Shown: piece after piece, positions 8,869-15,925 of the stretch
Layout: each line of letters opens with the position of its first letter
Numbering within the stretch: the first letter of the stretch is position 1
DNA from: a bacterium
Lineage (GTDB): Bacteria; ARS69
Assembly: GCA_025774805.1 (NCBI GenBank)
Contig: JALGZR010000065.1
Location: forward strand, 1 to 35,756
Direction of reading: 5' to 3'
Length of the DNA: 35,756 nucleotides
The notes under the pieces: model-generated
Database searches by the model: none
The model's input: the letters and a program-made list of their open reading frames with translations, nothing else
What the model was told of the DNA's origin: nothing
Made by a program: the position numbers and the translations under genes

Positions 8869-10263
8869 CTACGTTCCCGGTCCGCTCTCCGCGGTCTGGA
8901 CGGCGACCACCACGTCGCAGTCTTCCGGCAGGTCGGAGCAATCGACCGCCCCCCCGTCCGGGCAGCAGTCGGGCATTCCCGCCCCGGCGCCATCCGGCCC
9001 CTCAGGGCCGCAGACGACACCGATGCTGATGCAGCCCTCCGGCGGCCCGTCTCCGGGGCAGCACCCGGACGGGTCCCCGACGAGGACGTTTCCGGCTCGG
9101 ACCTTTTCCAGGATCCGGGCGGCCAGCGCGGGCTCGATCTGTCCGGAGTCCCGGGCGGCCTCGATCTTCTCGACCGCGAGAGCCAGAAGGGTCTGCTGGT
9201 CCGCCGGTGTCATGGCCTCCACGGGCGCGGGTCCGATGAGCGCGTTCGACTCGGTCGCCGCCTCTCCCGGCCGCTCCAGGCAGCCGCTCCCGAACAATGC
9301 GAGAGTGACGAACACCCCCGCGACCCCCGCGATCGCCGGAATCCAGGTCACCGGCGCCATCGGCGCGGCGCGCCGACGGTCGAAGATTCTCGCGATTCGC
9401 CTCATCAAGACTCCTCCTGTGGCAGCGAGTGCAGGTCGAGCTTCCCGGTCACGAAGCTCGTCCAGGGACGACAGCGCTCGGGCGTATTCCAGAGGGCCGT
9501 CACAGACCGAGAGGGCGATGTCGTCGCAGCAGTACTCGCGCTCCGTGCGAAGACGACCGGACACCCACCAGGTCACGGGATGGAAGAAGAGAAGGGATTC
9601 GAAGACGCACTGGAGGACGTTCACGAGGTAGTCGTGACGGATCACGTGCGCGAGCTCGTGGGCCAGGACCGAACGGATCTGCGCCGGGGTGAGACGCGTC
9701 GCGAGGCGGGCGGGAATCAGGATGACCGGAGCCGCCCAGCCGATGAGCGACGGGATCGTGACGAGAGAGGAGCGAACGATCCTCACCGGTCTCGAGACAT
9801 CCAGGCGGGCGGCCAGGCACTCGATCTCCCGCCGCCAAACCTCCGGCACGGGGGCGATGCCGACGCGTCTCATCCTCCGGGCCCCGAGCCAGCCGACGAT
9901 CAGGCGCACCTGGAGAGTGGAGACGCCGAGCATCCAGAGGCCGGTGATCCACGGGAGCACCGGGTGGGCCCAGTGGGCGACCGCCGTCGGCGCCACGAAC
10001 GACGGGAGCCCGAGCGACACCCGGTCGAAGGGGTTCGAGACGCCTTCGAGAACGAGCCAGGTCGTGACGAGAGGAGCCGCGAGCAGGGCGAGCATTCCGC
10101 CCAAACAGGCGACATACCGATGGGCGGGGGATCGCGTGCGCAGGGAGGCGAGCAATGCCGCGAGCAGCGCGCCGATCAGCAGCCCCTGCCAAACGAAGTG
10201 GACGAGGGCGAGCCCGATCGCGCGCAGGAGCGGCGCGGAACCGAGAGCCTCGAGACCGCTCAT
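8869..10263 (-). CDS. M56 family membrane protease (BlaR1-like) with cysteine-rich tail
   Basis: A 464-residue BlaR1/MecR1-type membrane metalloprotease without a penicillin-binding sensor domain. Hydrophobic segments lie near residues 10-40, 50-73 and 98-128. The zinc motif HELAH is at 202-206, the third ligand region EREYCCDDIA at 241-250, and the last helix is near 304-325. After it comes an extracytoplasmic tail with an unusual eight-cysteine region (401, 402, 411, 418, 433, 434, 442, 449). The start at 10263 is set by an ATGA overlap with the BlaI-type gene, so repressor and protease are made together. In this family the protease, when signalled, cuts or inactivates the BlaI repressor. 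The signal is unknown; the tail may sense a metal, redox state or envelope damage (inference). Confidence 0.88.
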   Translation of the reverse strand: MSGLEALGSAPLLRAIGLALVHFVWQGLLIGALLAALLASLRTRSPAHRYVACLGGMLALLAAPLVTTWLVLEGVSNPFDRVSLGLPSFVAPTAVAHWAHPVLPWITGLWMLGVSTLQVRLIVGWLGARRMRRVGIAPVPEVWRREIECLAARLDVSRPVRIVRSSLVTIPSLIGWAAPVILIPARLATRLTPAQIRSVLAHELAHVIRHDYLVNVLQCVFESLLFFHPVTWWVSGRLRTEREYCCDDIALSVCDGPLEYARALSSLDELRDREARPALAATGGVLMRRIARIFDRRRAAPMAPVTWIPAIAGVAGVFVTLALFGSGCLERPGEAATESNALIGPAPVEAMTPADQQTLLALAVEKIEAARDSGQIEPALAARILEKVRAGNVLVGDPSGCCPGDGPPEGCISIGVVCGPEGPDGAGAGMPDCCPDGGAVDCSDLPEDCDVVVAVQTAESGPGT

Positions 10264-10649
10264 GCGGACTCCTCCTCCAGACGATCCAGAAGCTCCCGGA
10301 TCTGCCGGCGCTCCTCCGGGGTCGCGCTCTTGGTCGAGAGCGCCTGGAGCACCAGGTTTCCAGGAGAGCCGCTGAACGCCCGATCGAGGAGGTGCTTCAC
10401 GAGGCGACGCTGGGTCCGGTTCCGGGGCTCGACCGTTCGATAGACCTGGGGCCGAACCGACCGGTCCACGCGGATCGTGCCCTTCTCCGTCATGATCTGC
10501 ATGAGCTTGAGAACGGTCGTGTATCCCGTCTCCTGGCGCTCGGCGAGCGCCTCGTGGACCTCGCGAACGCTGCTGGGCCCCCGGGACCAGAGCACCTGGA
10601 GGATCCTCAATTCGCCGTCCGTCGGAAGGCCCGTGCTCTGCCGCGCCAT
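10260..10649 (-). CDS. BlaI/MecI family transcriptional repressor
   Basis: A 129-residue winged-helix repressor. The N-terminal domain (LPTDGELRILQVLWSRG then VREVHEALAERQETGYTTVLKLMQIMTEKG) matches the BlaI/CopY family, and the C-terminal helical part (ATPEERRQIRELLDRLEEE) fits dimerisation. Start at 10649 is chosen because GGAAGGGGAG lies ten bases before and the longer frame upstream is poor. It overlaps the M56 gene by four bases. Two palindromes at 10749-10784, two helical turns apart, lie before it and would suit a BlaI dimer binding its own promoter. Family members control beta-lactam resistance, copper or other stress genes; none of these is shown here. Confidence 0.9.
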   Translation of the reverse strand: MARQSTGLPTDGELRILQVLWSRGPSSVREVHEALAERQETGYTTVLKLMQIMTEKGTIRVDRSVRPQVYRTVEPRNRTQRRLVKHLLDRAFSGSPGNLVLQALSTKSATPEERRQIRELLDRLEEESA

Positions 10650-10748
10650 CGCGTCTCCCCTTCCCGGCCCGGGCCTTCCCGGGCCGGCCGCCGGGCGACC
10701 CCCGACCACACCAGGGGTGCGTTCCCGTAGGGTGGAACCGCACATTAC

Positions 10749-10784
10749 ACGAAAAGTTTCGTCATTCGCCACGAAATCCTTCGT
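10749..10784 (-). promoter_or_regulatory. tandem BlaI-type operator palindromes
   Basis: Two 14-base palindromes: ACGAAAAGTTTCGT (10749-10762) is perfectly symmetric around AG, and ACGAAATCCTTCGT (10771-10784) has five-base arms. Their starts are 22 bases apart, two DNA turns, so two dimers would bind the same face. They lie about 100 bases before the BlaI-type start codon. BlaI family operators are dyads of this size near their own gene. Confidence 0.65.
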
Positions 10785-10919
10785 AAAAATCGACCGGGCC
10801 GAACGGCCTTCGAGCCCGCGCCTCGAGCCGGGTGGGACCCGCGGACCAATGGCCAGTCCGTTGGCTCTATTGGAGTTGGGTCCGAAGAGGGCCGATCGGC
10901 CCGGCTCCGACGGCGGACG

Positions 10920-12725
10920 TCAGGAGCCGATCTCCTGCCACAGGAACACCTTGCCGACCATGAACGTGAACGGCGGCTGGCCGGCCGCCCCCTGGAGAGC
11001 GGAGTCGTACTTGTATTCGCGCCGCGGGGGAGTATAGGCCGTCCAGCGCACCCACGAGATTTCCTCGTCCCGCTTCCCCGTGTTGTAGATGTTGTCGGCC
11101 ATGTCGGCGTTCTGGAGATGGACGATCGATCCGGTCTTCCGCAGCCTTCGCGAGTTGCCCCACGTCTCGAGCAGGCTGTCCGCGTTTGCGTTGGCGTCTC
11201 CGGCGTTCGGATCGTCCCGCTCTCCGTCCCCGTCCAGGTCGGCGTAGTGCGCCGTCCCGACCGCGGGTTGGGAGTCGATCAGCGCCGCATTGATGGTCGT
11301 CGATCCGTTCGTGGCCTGACGCACGGTCCGGTCTCCCTTCGTGAAGGCCTCGTCGTCGGACCAGGAATCCGAAAGGTGCCAGATTCGCCCGGCAGAGATG
11401 ATGGCGGCCGCGCGCTTGTTCTCGCTGTTGAAATCACCCTTGGTGTAGACGGAGTGGGAGGCGACGATCGTCAGATCGCCCTGCAGGTTCTCCCCGTTGA
11501 CGATTCGAAGCGGAACCTCCGAAAAGATCAGACCGTTCGGGGGGAAGTTCCCGTCCGCGACCAGTCTCTCCACGTCCAATTCCTGGACCGTGACGTCCTC
11601 GCCGATGGCGGCATTCCAGAACGATACCTCGCGGACCGCGTCGCCGAGAGCACCGCTCAGGTCGGCGCCGGACTGGTCGGACTGCCGGTCCCCGGCGTGG
11701 ATCCGGATGGAGGCGCGCTGGTCGTACCATCCGCCGGGAGCGATCGTCTCCACGGGGGGCGGGTCAACCGAGACGGCGCCGAGCTGACCGTCCCGCACGA
11801 TGCCGTCCCAGAGCTCGAGCGCCCCGTCCACGCCGTCGGTCGGATCGTCGTTGATCCAATCCGGATTGTCCGAGTCCATCGCCACCCCGGGCGCTCCCAG
11901 CTCCATCTCGACGTAGTTCCCCGAGGCGTTCTTGATCTTGACCGTGCTGCCGGTGAAGAGATCCCGACCGAAGATGTCCGTCGTCCGGATCATGCGGCCC
12001 GTCGCCGTGACCGACGGTGCGTCGATCGTGAGCTTTCGAGGGTCCCACGGCCGGAAGTACATGTCTCCGTTCGCGTGAATCTTGCCTTCGACGTGCTGGT
12101 CCTCCCCTCGGGTGAACTCCGACAGGGGGCCGTTGGAGAACAGGGCATAGGTGAATGCGGGCTCCGAGTATCCGAGAATCTGAAGTCGCTGGCGCCAGTG
12201 CCCGACCGCCCCCTCCACGTCGATCACGAACTGCGTGTCGGAGGGGTCGCTCGACGCCCGGCGGACGGCGAAGCGGAAGGACTCCGGGAGGCCGGACCGC
12301 GTCAGACCGCTGCCCGAGTCTCCCGGCGCCCACTCCCAGACCAGCCACCCGTCATCGCGCTCGTCGTGGAGTCCTTCCGTTCCCGGTCCGTCCCAGACGA
12401 GTGAGCCCGCGAAGCTGACCGGTTGCAGGACCTGGGACGCGATGGTGCCGTCGGGCTCGTGCGTCCAGCCCTGATAGTTGTTTGCCGCGAGCTCCTTGTA
12501 TGCAACCTGCGCCCCCGACTCGGCCAGGAACAGGGCCTGAACGTCCGCCTTCTGGTTCGTGGAGATCCGGCCCTCGGTGGTCGCCAGAGTCAAAAAGGTG
12601 GCCCCGACGAGCGTGAACAGCACGACCATCGCGAGCGAGATGACGAGAACCGACCCGCGCTCTCCCTCGGATGGAGTCACCATGCCATTCCTCGGCGGCA
12701 GGGGATCACCCCTCCTCGACGTCAT
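10920..12725 (-). CDS. PilX-like pilin-related protein
   Basis: A protein of about 601 residues with an N-terminal pilin-type helix. After a charged leader comes GERGSVLVISLAMVVLFTL, then LAESGAQVAYKEL, matching the PilX N-terminal domain of type IV pilus minor pilins; the leader would be cut after ERG. The rest is large, polar and Gly/Asp-rich with no family I can name, far longer than a standard PilX. The start at 12725 overlaps the upstream gene's stop as ATGA; ATG 12683 (GAGGAAT before it) is an alternative. The neighbour is a HAMP-like membrane protein. No pilus motor or secretin genes are in the window. Confidence 0.72.
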   Translation of the reverse strand: MTSRRGDPLPPRNGMVTPSEGERGSVLVISLAMVVLFTLVGATFLTLATTEGRISTNQKADVQALFLAESGAQVAYKELAANNYQGWTHEPDGTIASQVLQPVSFAGSLVWDGPGTEGLHDERDDGWLVWEWAPGDSGSGLTRSGLPESFRFAVRRASSDPSDTQFVIDVEGAVGHWRQRLQILGYSEPAFTYALFSNGPLSEFTRGEDQHVEGKIHANGDMYFRPWDPRKLTIDAPSVTATGRMIRTTDIFGRDLFTGSTVKIKNASGNYVEMELGAPGVAMDSDNPDWINDDPTDGVDGALELWDGIVRDGQLGAVSVDPPPVETIAPGGWYDQRASIRIHAGDRQSDQSGADLSGALGDAVREVSFWNAAIGEDVTVQELDVERLVADGNFPPNGLIFSEVPLRIVNGENLQGDLTIVASHSVYTKGDFNSENKRAAAIISAGRIWHLSDSWSDDEAFTKGDRTVRQATNGSTTINAALIDSQPAVGTAHYADLDGDGERDDPNAGDANANADSLLETWGNSRRLRKTGSIVHLQNADMADNIYNTGKRDEEISWVRWTAYTPPRREYKYDSALQGAAGQPPFTFMVGKVFLWQEIGS

Positions 12726-13282
12726 GGATGGGAGCTCCCGGAACGACGGTCCCGGTGAACCGTGCTCGCCGGGTCCGGAGTCGATCTCTCCGGTCGACTC
12801 GGGTCGGGCGCTTTCGCCGCTCCGCTCTCCTCGGGGGAGGCAGTGCTGTGCGCGGCGTCGGTTTCCTCCCGAATCTCGCTCACCCACTGCAGAAACCTGT
12901 TGATGTCGTCTGCCAGGTCGAGCTGAAAGTCGCCCTTCCTCAGTCGCACGCGGGCTTCGTGATTCCCCCCGCGAAACTCCTCGAGAACCCGGCCGATACG
13001 GTACGAGGTCCCCGCGACTCTCTGAGACGTCGTCAAGCCGACGATGAGCAGAAACGCGGACGCCGAGACGAACAGGAGGAGCATCCCGAGGCGTTCCTCG
13101 GGCATTCCGAGGATCGTGCCGTCCGACCGGATGTTCCCCAGCTCCACGTGGTGCTGGTAGAGAAGCTCGAGCACCGTGGCCAGAACCAGGCAGGCGAACA
13201 TGGGAAGCGACGTCGCGAGAATGATCCGCGCCTGAACGCGCCGATCGAGGATGAACTTCTTGCGCATCCGTTTCCGGGCCAT
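12722..13282 (-). CDS. two-helix membrane protein with HAMP-like segment
   Basis: A protein of about 186 residues. A basic start (MARKRMRKKFILDRRVQ) leads to one membrane helix (RIILATSLPMFACLVLATVL), a short outer loop, and a second helix (LGMLLLFVSASAFLLIVGL). A HAMP-like linker follows (VLEEFRGGNHEARVRLRKGDFQLDLADDINRFLQWV shortened here to its ends, GGNHEARVRLRKGDF and LADDINRFLQWV). The tail is low-complexity and charged. It has no kinase or chemotaxis signalling domain, so it could be a scaffold or truncated receptor. Coupled by ATGA to the PilX-like gene, so the two are probably co-expressed. The start at 13282 has AAGG nine bases before; GTG 13291 is possible. Confidence 0.65.
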   Translation of the reverse strand: MARKRMRKKFILDRRVQARIILATSLPMFACLVLATVLELLYQHHVELGNIRSDGTILGMPEERLGMLLLFVSASAFLLIVGLTTSQRVAGTSYRIGRVLEEFRGGNHEARVRLRKGDFQLDLADDINRFLQWVSEIREETDAAHSTASPEESGAAKAPDPSRPERSTPDPASTVHRDRRSGSSHP

Positions 13283-13484
13283 GGGCGACACCTTATTTTG
13301 TGGACTTCTCTTGCCTTCTTCGGCCGATTCGGGGGGTGGCTTGAGGGTTGCTGGGGGTCGGCCGGGGTCCGCTGGGGCCGGAGGAAGGTCCGGAGGGGAC
13401 CGGGGGCTCGGGGGGCGCGGCCGACCGGCGCCTCTTCGGGCGGCCGCGGAAGCGGGAACCGGGGGAGCCCCCGGGGAGATCGCG

Positions 13485-13876
13485 TCAGACGGCTCCGACC
13501 TGACGAATCACCCGGATGAGCTTGGCGCGGACCTCGTCCGCGACCTCGGTCAGGGCGGCGTTGTCCACGGCCTGCATCGACTTCACGGGATCGATGGCGG
13601 CCACCTCGACGTCGTTCTCCCCGAGCTCCTGGACGATCACGTTGCAGGGGAGCATCAGTCCGATTCTCTCCTCGAGCTGGAGCGCCCGGTGGGCGAAGGG
13701 CGGATTGCAGGCCCCCAGAATCCGGTACCTGCGGAAGTCCACGTCCAGCTTCTCCTTGAGGGTCGCCTGCACATCGATCTCGGTGAGAATGCCGAAGCCC
13801 TCGGCAGCGATTCCGTGACCGCCCGGATGGCGTCCTCGAAGGACATTCGGAGTCTGGCGGCGTGGTAGTAGCTCAA
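13485..13876 (-). pseudogene. DUF302 family protein, frameshifted
   Basis: The two halves of a DUF302 domain lie in different frames. The start is TTG at 13876 (GGGGAGG before it) with MSYYHAARLRMSFEDAIRAV. The match then breaks at about 13803-13806 and resumes one frame over with ILTEIDVQATLKEKLDVDF and the strongly conserved YRILGACNPPFAHRALQ and GLMLPCNVIVQEL. Adding one base at 13804/13805 would restore a normal 130-residue protein. The rest looks intact, so this is either a recent single-base deletion or a sequencing error. DUF302 proteins are small cytoplasmic proteins of unclear role. Confidence 0.75.
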
Positions 13877-14045
13877 GGTAGATCCTCCCCTCTCTCGTGA
13901 GTGAGATCCGGCGACCGCGCGCCCGTTTCGCAGAGACGATAGGCGAGCGGGGGCGTCCGGGTCAGCAGATTCCTGGCCGGGGCCCGGAGGGTCGCGGCGG
14001 GCGAGGAGCCGGACCGGGACATCCGAGCTCGGGCCGACGCCGGGG

Positions 14046-14099
14046 CGCCATTATGGCAGCCCAGGCCGCCAGATCGACCACCACGGTGCCATTATGACA
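14046..14099. promoter_or_regulatory. paired palindromes between DUF302 and hsp20 genes
   Basis: Two 13-base sites with the same core are found: CGCCATTATGGCA (14046-14058) and TGCCATTATGACA (14087-14099). Each is near-symmetric around a central T, with one mismatch per site. Their centres are 41 bases apart, about four turns. They lie in the 471-base gap between the divergent DUF302 and Hsp20 genes and could serve either. I see no CIRCE or HAIR element, so the regulator is unknown. Confidence 0.4.
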
Positions 14100-14347
14100 G
14101 GGAACGGCCGCCACCCGGTCGTTCCGCCGGACTCTCGTCCCCGTCCCCGGCGGGCGATCACCAAGCACAATCCATTGTTTCGCAAGGAGTAGTGAGGATC
14201 CAACACGACCCTCTTGTCCCCTGGCACGTCCCCTGCTCTTTCCCGGGGCAGATCGAGCGAGGGTCGGCCCCCCGAAGGGATTCCGGGCCGGTCCCGCCGC
14301 AACCCCGCCGGCCGATTCGGAGCCGGCCCCATGGAAAGGAGAGGACG

Positions 14348-14785
14348 ATGTTGGTCCCACGCAATTGCAGCGTCGTCGCCCGGCCGAACGATCTCGCCGG
14401 CTTCGACCGCCTGTTCGACGATCTGTTCAGCGGTTTCCAGGCTTCCGGTCTCGGGTACTCCCGGTCCTTCCCGGCGATCGACAGCTGGGAGGACGAGAAG
14501 AGCTACCACCTTGCCGTGGAGCTCCCCGGCTTCTCGAAGAAGGACGTCGAGGTCTCCCTGCTCGGAAAAGAGCTCGAGATCTCCGGCAGCCGGGAGGAGG
14601 AGAGCGACGACGGCGCCACCTACCACCGTCGTGAGCGCTACTCCGGCCGGTTCCACCGGAAGTTCCGCTTCCCGGTCGACGTGGATAGCGGCAAGGTCGA
14701 GGCCCGCTTCGAGAACGGGGTCCTCACCCTGACGGTCCCGAAGGCCGAGGCCGCTCTTCCGAGGAAGATCGAGGTGAAGGGCTGA
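14348..14785 (+). CDS. Hsp20/alpha-crystallin small heat-shock protein
   Basis: A 145-residue ATP-independent holdase that binds unfolding proteins. The alpha-crystallin domain spans about residues 40-140, with the family signature ELPGFSKKDVEVSL and the C-terminal motif ENGVLTLTVPKAE. The start at 14348 is chosen because AAGGAGAGG lies six bases before and the N-terminus (MLVPRNCSVVARPNDLAGFDRLFDDLF) is typical; the frame is open further upstream but without family similarity. It is followed by a strong hairpin and, two genes on, clpB, which takes Hsp20-bound substrates for refolding. Confidence 0.93.
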   Translation: MLVPRNCSVVARPNDLAGFDRLFDDLFSGFQASGLGYSRSFPAIDSWEDEKSYHLAVELPGFSKKDVEVSLLGKELEISGSREEESDDGATYHRRERYSGRFHRKFRFPVDVDSGKVEARFENGVLTLTVPKAEAALPRKIEVKG

Positions 14786-14798
14786 TTCGTGTTCCGGT

Positions 14799-14822
14799 CC
14801 CCCGGCCCCCAAGGGCCGGGGG
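14799..14822 (+). terminator. G/C hairpin after hsp20
   Basis: A perfect 10-bp stem: 14799-14808 (CCCCCGGCCC) pairs with 14813-14822 (GGGCCGGGGG) around CCAA, 13 bases after the Hsp20 stop codon. It is a likely terminator or mRNA 3' end, although no T-run follows. Confidence 0.5.
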
Positions 14823-15028
14823 ATCCGGCCATCGCGGTGGATCCGGGGTGGAACGGGCGCCGGGCCCCGCGGGTTCCAGGATTGACTCGACCCGCACTCC
14901 GGCGAGATCGTGGGCACGGAAAACGAGCGCACGGGCCGGAGGTGGCTTCCGGAGACGGTTCTCCCGAGGACGGCCCCCGGAAGCGGGCCCCCGGCCCCGG
15001 CCGAAGACCCCAGCGGAGGCAGTGAGAG

Positions 15029-15727
15029 ATGCTCGGAATGTTCGATCCGGTCTACTGGATGATCATCGGACCCACGATGTTGCTCGCGATGTGGGCGCAG
15101 ATGAAGGTCAAGAGCGCCTACAACAAGTGGAGCCGCGTCGGGGGATCTTCGCGGCTCACCGGCGCGCAGGCGGCGGACCGGATGCTTCGCCACGCCGGCA
15201 TCCACGACGTTCAGATCGAGGAGACCCGGGGCTTCCTGAGCGATCATTACGATCCGAGATCACGCAAGCTGCGTCTCTCCCCGCACAACTACCAGCAGGC
15301 CTCGGTCGCCGCGATGGGCATCGCGTGCCACGAGGCGGGTCACGCGATCCAGCACGCGAAGGGCTACGGACCGCTGGCGCTGCGGAACGCGATCGTTCCC
15401 GTGGCGAGCTTCGGATCGTGGCTGGCCTGGCCGATGATCTTCGGCGGCATGATCCTCAACATCATGGAGCTGGCGATGGTGGGCGTGGTCGCGTTCGGCG
15501 GGCTGGTGCTGTTCCAGCTGATCACCCTCCCCGTCGAGTTCGACGCATCGAACCGGGCCAAGCGCCAGATCATGTCGCTCGGCATCATCCAGTCGGACCA
15601 GGAGGCGAAGGGCGTGTCCGCCGTGCTCGACGCGGCCGCCATGACCTACGTCGCGGCGACGGTCACGGCGTTGGCCCAGCTTCTCTACTTCGCGCTTCGT
15701 CTCGGTCTCCTCGGGCGAAGGGACTAG
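15029..15727 (+). CDS. YugP-type membrane zinc metallopeptidase
   Basis: A 232-residue protein of the neutral zinc metallopeptidase YugP family. An N-terminal helix (PVYWMIIGPTMLLAMWAQM) is followed by the G-x-x-R/S fold element TGAQAADRMLRHAGI, the zinc motif HEAGH in IACHEAGHAIQHAKGYGPL (about residues 98-102), and further membrane segments near 130-175 and at the C-terminus. It is membrane bound with its active site facing the cytoplasm or membrane plane. The substrate is unknown; it lies between Hsp20 and ClpB, suggesting stress or quality control (inference). The start ATG has GAGG near it. Confidence 0.92.
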   Translation: MLGMFDPVYWMIIGPTMLLAMWAQMKVKSAYNKWSRVGGSSRLTGAQAADRMLRHAGIHDVQIEETRGFLSDHYDPRSRKLRLSPHNYQQASVAAMGIACHEAGHAIQHAKGYGPLALRNAIVPVASFGSWLAWPMIFGGMILNIMELAMVGVVAFGGLVLFQLITLPVEFDASNRAKRQIMSLGIIQSDQEAKGVSAVLDAAAMTYVAATVTALAQLLYFALRLGLLGRRD

Positions 15728-15925
15728 CCGCCGCGGCCGGTACGACACGGCCCGCAACCTTCGCCGGAACCCACGAACCCACGCCCCGGACGGCGGGTCG
15801 CTTCGCGACACGACCGCGCCCGAGGCCGGGATGCGCCCCGACCGGGATCCCCTCCGCGATCGGAGCGGCTGCCGGCCCGACCCTGATCGGGCTCGAAAGG
15901 GGAAATGAGGGGAAGGAGGTTCCCG

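Noticed and set aside
14167-14178. Small palindrome ACAATCCATTGT before hsp20
   Set aside because: Arms of only five bases and no second copy; too weak to call an operator.
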